38,270 nt of DNA from Burkholderiales bacterium (GTDB lineage Bacteria > Pseudomonadota > Gammaproteobacteria > Burkholderiales > Burkholderiaceae_C). The translations under genes and the position numbers were made by a program. The stretch spans positions 1 through 38,270 of the forward strand of contig CANGHK010000050.1 of the NCBI GenBank assembly GCA_947453625.1, given 5' to 3'. Shown here one piece after another: positions 22,032-30,252 of this stretch. The notes beneath the pieces are model-generated. The model ran no database searches, was not told the origin of the DNA, and saw only the letters and a list, made by a program, of their open reading frames with translations. Within the stretch, counting starts at the first letter, position 1. Every line of letters starts with the position of its first letter.

Positions 22032-22713
22032 GAGCGATCCCATCATCGCGGTTGACCATGTCACCCGCTCGGTCACCGATTCCACCGGCACGCTGACGAT
22101 TCTCCACGACATCGACTTCAGCCTGCAGCGCCGCCAGTCCACCGCGATCGTCGGCGCATCCGGGTCGGGCAAGAGCACTCTGCTGGCGATCATGGCCGGT
22201 CTCGATCACCCGACCCGCGGCACGGTGCGCCTGGACGGCGAAGACTTGTTTGCACTCGACGAGGACCAGCGCGCCGGCCTGCGGGCGCGCAAGCTGGGCT
22301 TCGTGTTCCAGAGCTTCCAGCTGTTGGGTCACCTGACGGCACTGGAAAACGTGATGCTGCCGCTCGAACTGCTGGGCCGCCACGATGCCCACAACCGCGC
22401 CACCGAGATGCTGCAGCGCGTCGGCCTGGGCCAGCGCCTGGGCCACACCCCGCGCACCTTGTCGGGTGGCGAGCAGCAGCGGGTGGCGCTGGCCCGGGCC
22501 TTCGTGGTCGAGCCCGCAGTGCTGCTGGCCGACGAGCCCACCGGCAGCCTCGACCATGCCACCGGCGAGCGCGTGATGGCGTTGATGTTCGAGATGAACC
22601 GCGAGTCGGGCACCACGTTGGTGCTGGTCACCCACGACCGCCGCATTGCCGAGCGCTGCGACCGGCAACTGCTGATCGAGGCCGGGCAACTGGTCGTGCC
22701 CGTCGAGGTGTGA
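22030..22713 (+). CDS. YbbA-like ABC transporter ATP-binding protein
   Basis: This 227-residue ABC ATPase belongs to the MacB/LolD/YbbA group. Walker A GASGSGKST is at 42-50, the signature LSGGEQQRVALARAF near 143 and Walker B VLLADEPTGSLD near 168; all catalytic residues look intact. In E. coli ybbA is followed by its large permease gene ybbP; here the next gene is a convergent isomerase, so no permease is encoded beside it. The start ATG at 22030 overlaps the divergent arylesterase start (CATG, 22029-22032). No clear Shine-Dalgarno is visible. Partner and substrate are unknown. Confidence 0.92.
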   Translation: MSDPIIAVDHVTRSVTDSTGTLTILHDIDFSLQRRQSTAIVGASGSGKSTLLAIMAGLDHPTRGTVRLDGEDLFALDEDQRAGLRARKLGFVFQSFQLLGHLTALENVMLPLELLGRHDAHNRATEMLQRVGLGQRLGHTPRTLSGGEQQRVALARAFVVEPAVLLADEPTGSLDHATGERVMALMFEMNRESGTTLVLVTHDRRIAERCDRQLLIEAGQLVVPVEV

Positions 22714-22723
22714 AGCCGATTGA

Positions 22724-22748
22724 TAAGGGCAGCCTCAAGCTGCCCTTA
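22724..22748. terminator. 10-bp perfect hairpin between convergent genes
   Basis: TAAGGGCAGC (22724-22733) and GCTGCCCTTA (22739-22748) form a perfect 10-bp stem with a CTCAA loop, 11 bases after the ABC ATPase stop and before the convergent isomerase gene. No U-tract follows on either strand, so it may be a rho-independent-like stop, an RNA-end protector, or both. Confidence 0.55.
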
Positions 22749-22851
22749 GGGTCTGCGGATCTGATCGACGAACTTGGCTTGAGAGCAGTTCCCCGCCCGA
22801 CCCGTTCAGGCGCTCGCAGGGCCGGCTGTGGGCGGCCTCAGCCGCGCCGCC

Positions 22852-23673
22852 TCACTGCGCGAACTTGTAGTCGGTCTTGGCAGCCTTGCGCATGTCGTCC
22901 TGGAACTTCTGCAGCTTGGTCTGTGCCAGGCGCTGCTGGATTTGCGGCTTGACCGCCTCGAAGTCGGGGAACTGCGCTTCGCGCGTGTCTTCCAGCATGA
23001 TGATGTGCCAGCCGAATTGGGTCTTGACCGGGGTCTCGGTCATCTCGCCCTTCTTCAGCTTGCTCATCGCCGCGCCGAACTCGGGCACATAGGACTCGGG
23101 CTTGGCAAAGTCCAGGTCGCCGCCATTGGCGCCCGAACCCGGGTCCTTGCTCTTGGCCTTGGCCAGGTCCTCGAACTTGGCGCCGCCCTTGATCTGGGCG
23201 ATCAAGGCCTTGGCCTCCTCCTCGCCCTCGACCAGGATGTGGCGCGCGCGGTACTCGGTGCCGGTGGACTGGCTCTTGAACTTGTCGTATTCGGCCTTGG
23301 CCTCGACGTCGCTGACCTGGCCTTCCTTGCTCTTCTTGAAGTCCTCGAACAGTTCGCGGATCAGGAGGCTTTGGCGGGCGAGTTCCATCTGCGCCTTGTA
23401 GTCGGGCTGGCCGGCGATGCCGCGCTTCTCGGCTGCCTGGGCGAATATCTCGCGCATCACGGCCTGCTCCTTGGCCTGGGCCTGCATCTCGGGCGAGATC
23501 TGCTGGCCGGCACGCTGTGCTTGCTGCAGCAGCAGGTCGACGCGCGCCTTGGGCACGGCCTTGCCGTTGACGATGGCGATGTTCTGCGCCGAAGCGGCCA
23601 GCGGCAGCAGCAGGGTGGCGGCAACGGCAAGCGCCACGGCGGAGGCGCGGGCAGCAAAAGTCTTGCTAATCAT
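22852..23673 (-). CDS. Parvulin-type peptidyl-prolyl isomerase, periplasmic
   Basis: This 273-residue protein has a signal peptide (MISKTFAARASAVALAVAAT..., cleavage near ASAQ). A SurA/PrsA-like N-terminal helical region (about 30-130) is followed by one parvulin PPIase domain (about 140-235). Visible parvulin motifs are RARHILVEGEEEA, GGDLDFAKPESYVPEF and TQFGWHIIMLED. It should catalyse prolyl isomerisation and chaperone proteins in the periplasm. The start at 23673 gives the signal peptide; the frame is open upstream but with non-signal sequence. The gene is the last of a run with yciB and bolA, 107 bases after bolA. Confidence 0.92.
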   Translation of the reverse strand: MISKTFAARASAVALAVAATLLLPLAASAQNIAIVNGKAVPKARVDLLLQQAQRAGQQISPEMQAQAKEQAVMREIFAQAAEKRGIAGQPDYKAQMELARQSLLIRELFEDFKKSKEGQVSDVEAKAEYDKFKSQSTGTEYRARHILVEGEEEAKALIAQIKGGAKFEDLAKAKSKDPGSGANGGDLDFAKPESYVPEFGAAMSKLKKGEMTETPVKTQFGWHIIMLEDTREAQFPDFEAVKPQIQQRLAQTKLQKFQDDMRKAAKTDYKFAQ

Positions 23674-23780
23674 GGTCGGGAGGGCTTGTTGGGTTGACGG
23701 AATTCGCGCACCCGGCGGGGTGGCGGTGACAGGAAAGGGGTTCTCGAGGCGGGATCGCGGGGGGGGGGATTGCGCCTGCA

Positions 23781-24056
23781 TCAGGCGGGGTCTGGCCCTT
23801 GGGCCTCGATCGCCAGGGCATGCACGCCCTGGGGGATCACCTCGCGCAGGGCATCATACACAAGCCGATGTTGCGCCACCCGGGTCAGACCGACCATGCG
23901 CTCACTGACGATGCGGACCCGGAAATGCGAGCCTTCGCCGGCGCCGGCATGGCCCGCATGCAGGTGGCTCTCGTTGATCACCTGCAGAGATTGCAGCGGC
24001 GTGATCGCCGCCCGCAAGGCGTTTTCGATCTGCTGTTCGGTCACGCCGTGGTGCAT
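23781..24056 (-). CDS. BolA family protein
   Basis: This 91-residue protein has the BolA fold motifs: an N-terminal helix (EQQIENALRAAI), the ESHLHAGHAG loop, a central FRVRIVSERMVGLTRVAQHRLVYDAL and a C-terminal strand (VHALAIEAQ). BolA proteins bind monothiol glutaredoxins and Fe-S clusters and influence cell shape and stress responses. No conserved cysteine is present, as expected for BolA rather than IbaG-like forms. The ATG at 24056 lies one base after the yciB stop (24058-24060), suggesting translational coupling; an alternative ATG at 24086 would overlap yciB. Confidence 0.92.
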   Translation of the reverse strand: MHHGVTEQQIENALRAAITPLQSLQVINESHLHAGHAGAGEGSHFRVRIVSERMVGLTRVAQHRLVYDALREVIPQGVHALAIEAQGPDPA

Positions 24057-24057
24057 G

Positions 24058-24708
24058 TCATTCCTTGACGGGGGTCTGGTCGTCATCGGCCCGGGTCTGC
24101 GGCAGATGGCGGTTGATGTACACCCCCTGGGCCAGCGTGAACAGCAGCATCAGGCCGATGCCGCCGAAGAGCTTGAAGTTGACCCAGGCCGCGGTGCTGA
24201 AGTGGTAGGCCACCCACAGGTTGATCACGCCCATCGCGGCGAAGAACGCCACCCAGGCCAGGCCCAGGCGCTTCCAGACCGGCTCGGGCAGTTGCAACTG
24301 CTCGCCTATCATCAGCTTGAGCAGGTTCTTGCCCAGCAGGGTCTGGCTGACCAGGAAGGACAGGCCCATCGCCCAGTACAGTCCGGTCGGCTTCCACTTG
24401 ATGAAGGTCTCGCTGTGCAGCCAGACCGTCAACCCGCCCAGCACCACCACCAGGGCTAGGCTGATCCACAACATCAGGTCGACCTTCTTGCCGCGCGCCT
24501 TGAGCCAGCCGACCTGGGCCAGCGAGGCGATCACCACCACCACGGTGGCCAGCATCACCGGCGCCTCGGTGCTGCCGACCACGCCGCCGGCCACCAGGAA
24601 GCCGAGGTGCTCGGTGGCGAAGGCCGCGGCCCATTCCTTGTGTGATTCGGTGTATTTGAAGGTGCCGAAAAACAGCAGGATAGGCAGGAAATCGAGCAGG
24701 ATCTTCAT
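24058..24708 (-). CDS. yciB: Inner-membrane septation protein YciB (IspZ)
   Basis: This 216-residue protein has about five to six hydrophobic segments and the conserved family start MKILLDFLPILLFFGTFK. Other family blocks are HSETFIKWKPT and GKNLLKLMIGEQLQLPEPVW. YciB proteins are inner-membrane proteins linked to septation and envelope synthesis. The charged C-terminal tail (RADDDQTPVKE) should be cytoplasmic. Length is slightly above the usual 180-200. bolA follows one base later on the same strand, an arrangement common in Burkholderiales. Confidence 0.95.
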   Translation of the reverse strand: MKILLDFLPILLFFGTFKYTESHKEWAAAFATEHLGFLVAGGVVGSTEAPVMLATVVVVIASLAQVGWLKARGKKVDLMLWISLALVVVLGGLTVWLHSETFIKWKPTGLYWAMGLSFLVSQTLLGKNLLKLMIGEQLQLPEPVWKRLGLAWVAFFAAMGVINLWVAYHFSTAAWVNFKLFGGIGLMLLFTLAQGVYINRHLPQTRADDDQTPVKE

Positions 24709-24772
24709 GGGATGCGCAGTGTAGCGGTCGGCCCAGTCAGGGCCTGGGCGCTTGTCACGGCCAAGGCTGGCT

Positions 24773-25225
24773 TCAGGCCTTGGGCACGAAGTCGATGGCT
24801 GCCGAGTTGATGCAGAAACGCTCGCCGCTGGGCTCGGGGCCGTCGTCGAAAACATGGCCGAGGTGGGTGCCGCAGGCCGCGCAGCGCACCTCCACCCGAC
24901 GCATGCCCAGGCTGTCGTCGACCAGGCGCTCGACGCGGCCGGGTTCGATTTCCTTCCACCAGCTCGGCCAGCCGCAACCCGCGTCGAACTTGGCCGCGCT
25001 CTCGAACAAGGCCTGGCCGCAGCCCACGCAGCGGTAGGCGCCGTCAGACCAATGGTCCCAGAAGGCGCCGGTATAGGGCCGCTCGGTGGCGGCCAGGCGC
25101 GCCACCTGGTACTGCATCGGGTCGAGCTGGGCGCGCCATTCGGCCTCGCTCTTGCGCACCGGGTAGCGGGCGTCGTCGTGCGGGTGCGGTTCGTGGGCGC
25201 CGTGTTTCTTGCCGAATGGGTTCAT
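24773..25225 (-). CDS. msrB: Peptide-methionine (R)-S-oxide reductase MsrB
   Basis: MsrB (150 residues) reduces methionine-R-sulfoxide in proteins. It has both zinc-binding CxxC pairs (CVGC and CAAC), the [16 protein letters not shown] core and the catalytic cysteine in [12 protein letters not shown] His-rich N-terminus ([11 protein letters not shown]) precedes the domain. No signal peptide is present, so it is cytoplasmic. Its ATG overlaps the selO stop by four bases (ATGA), implying translational coupling of two redox-linked proteins. Confidence 0.96.
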   Translation of the reverse strand: MNPFGKKHGAHEPHPHDDARYPVRKSEAEWRAQLDPMQYQVARLAATERPYTGAFWDHWSDGAYRCVGCGQALFESAAKFDAGCGWPSWWKEIEPGRVERLVDDSLGMRRVEVRCAACGTHLGHVFDDGPEPSGERFCINSAAIDFVPKA

Positions 25226-26739
25226 GACGAGCAGGATACTTCCAGTTGTTGGGCCCAGTCAGGCGGCAGGGCCGCGTAGGCGGCTGGGGCTTGGGGGTGT
25301 TCGTCGAATGGCGATTGCAACACTGTCAGCAGGCTGTCGACCGCGCTGAAATCGCCGCCCTCGGCCAGGCGGATCGCGCTCTCGGCCAGGTGGTTGCGCA
25401 GCACGAATTTCGGGTTGGCGCGGTCCATGCGGCCGGCCCGCTCGGCGTCCAGGCTGGATTCGGCGCGCAGCCGGGCGGCGTAGCGTGCGGCCCAGGCGCC
25501 AAACTTGTCGCGGTCCATGAACTTGTCTCGCAGCGGCGTGTTGAGCGCGCCGTCGGCGCTGGAGAACCGGCCCAGCGCGCGCATCGCGATGGTGTAGTCG
25601 GTGCGCTCCTGCGCCATCATCCGCAGCAGGTCGTCGAACAGTTCGGCGTCCTCGGGTCGCGCGGCGCGCAGGCCCAGCTTGGCGCGAAGCCGGGCCTGCA
25701 GGGTCTCGGCGAAGACCGTCTTGTAGGGTTCCATCGCCGCCTTCAGCGCGTCGATGTCGTCGCCGATGTCCGCGACCACCAGCGGCTGCAGGCCCTGGGC
25801 CAGCGCGTGCAGGTTCCAGAACGCCACGTTGGGCTGGCGCGCGAAGGCGTAGCGGCCCTGGTGGTCGGAGTGGTTGCAGACATGGCCGGGGTCGAAGCCG
25901 TCGAGAAATCCGAATGGGCCGTAGTCGATCGTCAAGCCCAGTATCGACATGTTGTCGGTGTTCATCACGCCGTGGCAGAAGCCCACTGCCTGCCAGTCGG
26001 CCAGCAGCACGGCGGTGCGGCGCGACACCGCCTCGAGCAGCGCCAGCGCCGGGCTGGCCGCGCCGCGGCAATCGGGGTAGAAGCGATCGACCACTGCGTC
26101 GACCAGCTTGCGCAAGGCACCGGTGTCGGCGGCGGTGTGCGCGAAATGCTCGAAATGGCCGAAGCGGATGAAGCTGGGTGCGACCCGGGTCACGACTGCG
26201 GCGGTCTCCATCGTCTCGCGCCGCACCGGCGCGGGGGAACCGACCAGGGCCAGCGCCCGCGTCGTGGCGATGCCCAGTGCGGCCATCGCCTCCGAGCACA
26301 GGAACTCGCGGATCGACGAGCGCAGCACGGCGCGGCCGTCGCCCATGCGCGAATAAGGCGTCAGCCCCGCGCCCTTGAGTTGCAGCTCCATCACCCCGGC
26401 GGGGCTGTCGACCTCGCCCAGCAGCAGCGCCCGGCCGTCGCCCAGTTGGCCGGCCCATTGGCCGAACTGGTGGCCGCTGTAGACGCTGGCCTGGGTGGCG
26501 CCGACCGGGGGCAGGGTGTTGCCGCCCAGCAAGGCCAGCGCCTCGGCGGTCTGCAGCCAGTCGGTCAGGCCCAGCTCGGCGGCCAGGGCCTGGCTGCGGG
26601 CGACCCAGTGCAGACCGGGCAGCGGCGAGGGCGGCAAGCAGGTGCCGAAGGCCGGACCGAGCCCGCCCATCAAGGTGCTCTCGCGCCAGCGCGGCGCGGC
26701 GATCGGTGGCGCCGGGGTCATGGGCTCGGTAGGGTGCAT
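25222..26739 (-). CDS. selO: Protein adenylyltransferase SelO
   Basis: SelO (YdiU/UPF0061) is a pseudokinase-fold enzyme that transfers AMP to Ser/Thr/Tyr of target proteins. This 505-residue version has the family blocks [53 protein letters not shown] and [10 protein letters not shown], which contain the ATP- and metal-binding residues. The bacterial form lacks the C-terminal selenocysteine; here it ends in a Cys (LEVSCSS), close to the CxSS-type end of some relatives. The start is uncertain between ATG 26739 and ATG 26721; neither has a good ribosome-binding site. It is divergent from the acyl-CoA ligase gene and overlaps msrB. Confidence 0.95.
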   Translation of the reverse strand: MHPTEPMTPAPPIAAPRWRESTLMGGLGPAFGTCLPPSPLPGLHWVARSQALAAELGLTDWLQTAEALALLGGNTLPPVGATQASVYSGHQFGQWAGQLGDGRALLLGEVDSPAGVMELQLKGAGLTPYSRMGDGRAVLRSSIREFLCSEAMAALGIATTRALALVGSPAPVRRETMETAAVVTRVAPSFIRFGHFEHFAHTAADTGALRKLVDAVVDRFYPDCRGAASPALALLEAVSRRTAVLLADWQAVGFCHGVMNTDNMSILGLTIDYGPFGFLDGFDPGHVCNHSDHQGRYAFARQPNVAFWNLHALAQGLQPLVVADIGDDIDALKAAMEPYKTVFAETLQARLRAKLGLRAARPEDAELFDDLLRMMAQERTDYTIAMRALGRFSSADGALNTPLRDKFMDRDKFGAWAARYAARLRAESSLDAERAGRMDRANPKFVLRNHLAESAIRLAEGGDFSAVDSLLTVLQSPFDEHPQAPAAYAALPPDWAQQLEVSCSS

Positions 26740-26842
26740 GGTCGGGATTGTCGGTGGACAAGTCGGCAGCTTGCCTTGCTGGCGCCAATCCCCCCAACCC
26801 GGTTGGGGCGGCAAGACGCGATACTTGCCGCTGTGACGCGGT

Positions 26843-26861
26843 CAAGGGCTGTTCGCCCTTG
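26843..26861. promoter_or_regulatory. Hairpin in the selO / acyl-CoA ligase divergent region
   Basis: CAAGGGC (26843-26849) and GCCCTTG (26855-26861) form a 7-bp stem with a TGTTC loop, with CGG/CCG pairs beyond a one-base bulge. It lies about 40 bases before the ligase ATG, so it would be in the 5' leader; its role is unknown. Confidence 0.4.
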
Positions 26862-26903
26862 CCGTGACCCAGCCTTCAACTTTCAACCGTTCCAGAGGAT
26901 TCC

Positions 26904-28541
26904 ATGCTCGGCCAGATGCAAGACCAACCCCTGCTGATATCCACGCTGATCGACTTTGCCGCCCGGCACCACCATGAGGCCGAGATCGTTTCGCGCCGGG
27001 TCGAGGGCGATCTGCACCGCACCACCTACGCCGCTGCGGCGAAGCGGTCGCGCCAGGTGGCCAACGCGCTGGACCGTCTCGACCTGGCTTTTTCGGACCG
27101 GGTGGCCACGCTGGCCTGGAACGGCTACCGCCATTTCGAGCTGTATTTCGGTGTCACGGGCAGCGGCCGGGTCGTGCACACGGTCAATCCGCGCCTGCTG
27201 CCCGAGCAGATCGCCTGGATCGCCAACCATGCCGAAGACCAGGTGATCTGCTTCGACATGACCTTCCTGCCCATCGTCAAGGCGATCTGGGCCAAGTGCA
27301 CGACGGTCAAGCACTGGATCGCGCTCTGCGATGCCGACAAGCTGCCGATAGATGCCGGCATTCCCGGGCTGCGCAGTTACGAGGCCTGGATCGCCGGCGA
27401 GCCCGACACCTACACCTGGCCGCAGTTCGACGAGCGCAGCGCCGCCGCGCTGTGCTACACCAGCGGCACCACCGGCAACCCCAAGGGCGCGCTCTACAGC
27501 CACCGCTCGACGATGCTGCACGCCTTTGCCGGCGCGCTGCCCGACTCGCTGGGCGTGTCGGCGCGCGACGCGATCCTGCCGGTGGTGCCGATGTTCCACG
27601 TCAATGCCTGGGGCATCCCTTATGGCGCGGCGATGACGGGCGCCAAGCTGGTGTTCCCGGGCGCCGCACTCGACGGCAAATCGGTCTACGAGTTGATCGA
27701 GGCCGAGGGTGTGACCATGGCCGCCGGCGTGCCCACGGTGTGGCTGGGCTTGCTCAACCACATGGCCCAACACGGCTTGAAGTTCAGCACCATGCGGCGC
27801 ACGGTGATCGGCGGCTCGGCCTGCCCGCCGGCGATGATCAAGACCTTCCGCGATGATTACAGCGTCACCGTGGTGCACGCCTGGGGCATGACCGAGATGT
27901 CGCCGCTGGGCACGGTCAACACGCTCAAGATGCACCAGCAGGCGCTGCCTGCCGAGCAGCAACTGGGCATCATGGCCAAGCAGGGCCGGGCGGTGTTCGG
28001 CGTCGAGATGAAGATCGTCGACCCCGATGGCGCCGAACTGCCCTGGGACGGCCAGCACAGCGGCGACCTGCTGGTCAAGGGGCCGTGGATCATCAGCAGC
28101 TACTTCAAGGGCGACGGCGGCGACCCGCTGGTGGACGGCTGGTTCCCCACCGGCGACGTCGCGGCGATCGACGCCGACGGCTTTCTGCAGATCACCGACC
28201 GCAGCAAGGACGTGATCAAGTCGGGCGGCGAGTGGATCAGTTCGATCGACGTCGAGAACATCGCGATGGCCCACCCGGCGGTGGCGATGGCGGCCTGCAT
28301 CGCGGTGCCGCACCCGAAATGGGACGAGCGGCCGCTGCTGGTGGTGATGAAGAAGCCCGGCGCCGCTTGGGCGGACACCAGCGCGGCCGACATCCTGGCG
28401 TTTTTCGAGGGCCGCATCGCCAAGTGGCAGATCCCCGACGATGTGGCGTTCATCGATGCCATCCCGCTGGGCGCCACCGGCAAGATGCAGAAGAACAAGC
28501 TGCGCGAGCAGTTCAAGAGCTTCAAACTGCCCGGAGCCTGA
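26904..28541 (+). CDS. Fatty-acid-type acyl-CoA ligase (AMP-forming)
   Basis: This 545-residue ANL-superfamily enzyme activates a carboxylic acid with ATP to an acyl-adenylate and then acyl-CoA. The P-loop-like motif YTSGTTGNPKGALYSHRS starts at residue 185. The A5-type motif (AWGMTEMSPLGTV), the hinge segment (TDRSKDVIKSGGEWISS) and the catalytic Lys527 in ATGKMQKNKL follow in order. Overall similarity is to medium/long-chain and 3-methylthiopropionyl-CoA ligases; substrate cannot be fixed from sequence. AGAGG about six bases before the ATG is a fair ribosome-binding site. The stop codon falls inside a GC-rich repeat copy. The downstream beta-oxidation operon suggests the product is fed to that pathway. 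Confidence 0.92.
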   Translation: MLGQMQDQPLLISTLIDFAARHHHEAEIVSRRVEGDLHRTTYAAAAKRSRQVANALDRLDLAFSDRVATLAWNGYRHFELYFGVTGSGRVVHTVNPRLLPEQIAWIANHAEDQVICFDMTFLPIVKAIWAKCTTVKHWIALCDADKLPIDAGIPGLRSYEAWIAGEPDTYTWPQFDERSAAALCYTSGTTGNPKGALYSHRSTMLHAFAGALPDSLGVSARDAILPVVPMFHVNAWGIPYGAAMTGAKLVFPGAALDGKSVYELIEAEGVTMAAGVPTVWLGLLNHMAQHGLKFSTMRRTVIGGSACPPAMIKTFRDDYSVTVVHAWGMTEMSPLGTVNTLKMHQQALPAEQQLGIMAKQGRAVFGVEMKIVDPDGAELPWDGQHSGDLLVKGPWIISSYFKGDGGDPLVDGWFPTGDVAAIDADGFLQITDRSKDVIKSGGEWISSIDVENIAMAHPAVAMAACIAVPHPKWDERPLLVVMKKPGAAWADTSAADILAFFEGRIAKWQIPDDVAFIDAIPLGATGKMQKNKLREQFKSFKLPGA

Positions 28542-28689
28542 GCCGGACGACAGGCCCTGCCTGCGCAGGGCCTGACGCCTGCGAAGGGGCGGCGCGTCCC
28601 CGCGCCGCGCGGGCTGCAAGCCTGAGCCGGACGGCGGGGCCTGCTGCCTGCGAAGGGGCGGCGCGTTCCGGCGCCGCGCGGGCCGGAAG
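28537..28689. repeat. Two tandem copies of a GC-rich hairpin element
   Basis: Copy 1 (28537-28620) and copy 2 (28621-28689) both begin CCTGAGCCGGACG and share GCCTGCGAAGGGGCGGCGCG; a third CCTGA starts at 28690. Each copy contains a hairpin (28589-28596 with 28601-28608; 28658-28664 with 28671-28677). Copy 1 has an additional perfect 9-bp stem, CAGGCCCTG/CAGGGCCTG (28551-28574), absent from copy 2. The acyl-CoA ligase stop codon (28539-28541) lies inside copy 1. The stems probably act as a 3'-end structure; no T-tract follows. Confidence 0.75.
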
Positions 28690-28763
28690 CCTGAATGTGG
28701 TGCCGATGCTGTCCCGCACGCGACAACATTGTGGGGTAGTCCCTGACGTAATAGGTTGCCGGC

Positions 28764-28777
28764 TTACGTTAACGTCA
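28764..28777. promoter_or_regulatory. ACGT-type palindrome upstream of the binding-protein gene
   Basis: TTACGTTAACGTCA is a near-perfect palindrome with a perfect 10-bp core (28766-28775), 38 bases before the ATG at 28816. A related half-site, TGACGTAA, lies at 28744-28751. It resembles, from memory, sites proposed for MerR-type LiuR regulators of branched-chain amino acid catabolism. Confidence 0.5.
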
Positions 28778-28815
28778 TGGGCTGGGTTGCACCGCACCAT
28801 TTCTTGGAGATACCG

Positions 28816-30054
28816 ATGAGCTTGCTTGGAAATTCAGTTCGCCTGGCCCTGGCCTCCGGCCTGTTCCTGACCGCCGCAGCGGCCTTGGCCCAGAAGGGCG
28901 AGACCGTCAAGATCGGCTGGATCGATCCCTTGTCGGGTCTGATGGCGCCGGTCGGCCAGAACCAGATCAAGAGTTACCAGTTCGTCGCCGAGGTCTTCAA
29001 CAAGGGCAACCCGGCCGGCGTCAAGTTCGAGATGGTGCCTCTCGACAACAAGCTCAGCCCGCAGGAGAGCACCAACGCGGTCAAGAGTCTGATCGACCAG
29101 GGCGTGCGCTACATCGTGCAGGGCAATGGCTCGGGCGCGGCGCTGGCGATCATGGACGCGGTGCAGAAGCACAACGACCGCAACCCCGGCAAGGAAGTGG
29201 TTTACCTCAACTACGCCGCGGTCGACCCCGACCTGACCAACGGCAAGTGCAGTTATTGGCATTTCCGCGTCGACGCCGACACCTCGATGAAGATGGAGGC
29301 GCTGACCACCTGGATGAAGGACCAGGCCGACATCAAGAAGGTCTACCTGATCAACCAGAACTATTCACACGGCCAGCAGGTCAGCCGCTTCGCCAAGGAA
29401 CTGATGGCGCGCAAGCGGCCCGATGTGCAGTTCGTCGGTGACGACCTGCACCCGCTGGCCTCGGTGCGCGACTTCGCACCCTATGTGGCCAAGATCAAGG
29501 CCTCGGGCGCCGACACTGTGCTCACCGGCAACTGGGGTTCGGACCTGACGCTGCTGATCAAGGCGTCCAACGACGCCGGGTTGAACGTCAAGTTCCTGAC
29601 CTATTACGCCAGCGTCTCGGGCACGCCAACCGCGCTGGGCGCGGGCGCAGCCGGTCGGGTCTACCTGGTGGGCTATGCCGAATCGACGATGCCGGGTGAG
29701 ATCGGCAAGGTCGTCGATGCCTTCAAGACCAAGTTCAACGACGACTACTACACGCTGGCGGTGCACCATGTGTTCAACATGCTGAGCACCGCGATGGCGC
29801 AGTCCAAGACCACTGATGCCGTCAAGGTGGCAGCGGCCATGGAAGGCCTGAAGTTCAAGAGCTTCAACGGTGAGGTCGAGATGCGCCGCGCCGACCACCA
29901 ACTGCAGCAAGGCCTGTTCGTCGCGGTCTGGAAGAAGGCCGACGCCAAGCACCCATACAGCGTCGAGAACACCGGCTTCAACTTCCAGTCGGTCAAGTAT
30001 TACGAGCCCTATGTGGCCTCGACGCCCACCTCCTGCCAGATGAAGCGCCCCTGA
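28816..30054 (+). CDS. Branched-chain-amino-acid-type ABC transporter substrate-binding protein
   Basis: This 412-residue periplasmic protein has a signal peptide (about 1-25, ending ALAQ) and a type I periplasmic-binding fold of the LivJ/ANF-receptor family (Peripla_BP_6). Typical blocks are KIGWIDPLSGLMAPVGQNQ, VKSLIDQGVRYIVQGNGSG and LTGNWGSDLTLLIKA. Ligand is not predictable; it is longer than classical LivJ (about 370). The start at 28816 has GGAGA at 28806-28810 at ideal spacing. The gene precedes livHMGF but is separated from them by an intrinsic terminator, which would make it the most highly expressed gene of the set. Confidence 0.94.
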   Translation: MSLLGNSVRLALASGLFLTAAAALAQKGETVKIGWIDPLSGLMAPVGQNQIKSYQFVAEVFNKGNPAGVKFEMVPLDNKLSPQESTNAVKSLIDQGVRYIVQGNGSGAALAIMDAVQKHNDRNPGKEVVYLNYAAVDPDLTNGKCSYWHFRVDADTSMKMEALTTWMKDQADIKKVYLINQNYSHGQQVSRFAKELMARKRPDVQFVGDDLHPLASVRDFAPYVAKIKASGADTVLTGNWGSDLTLLIKASNDAGLNVKFLTYYASVSGTPTALGAGAAGRVYLVGYAESTMPGEIGKVVDAFKTKFNDDYYTLAVHHVFNMLSTAMAQSKTTDAVKVAAAMEGLKFKSFNGEVEMRRADHQLQQGLFVAVWKKADAKHPYSVENTGFNFQSVKYYEPYVASTPTSCQMKRP

Positions 30055-30195
30055 GCAAGGCCGCTGTCCTGCTGCGCACGCCGATCTCAGGCTTGCGGTG
30101 CTTGCCGTACGGGTGTAAGGCTGCGCGCCTCGACCCGGCCTCGGCGGGCTCGCGACGGGCATCGACCATGCTCAGCCGATCTCCGTCGCTCTAGT

Positions 30196-30236
30196 CGGTC
30201 CGTCTGGTGCCTAACCGACGGACCGTTTTTCTTCTT
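30196..30236 (+). terminator. Intrinsic terminator between binding-protein gene and livH
   Basis: CGGTCCGTC (30196-30204) pairs with GACGGACCG (30217-30225), with a further GGT/ACC inner stem, followed at once by TTTTTCTTCTT (30226-30236). This is a textbook rho-independent terminator, located 16 bases before the livH GTG start. Confidence 0.9.
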
Positions 30237-30252
30237 ACCGAGTCATTTACTT

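Noticed and set aside
28700-28760. Sigma-70 promoter with TAATAG as -10 before the binding-protein gene
   Set aside because: TAATAG matches TATAAT at only three positions and no -35 is in register.
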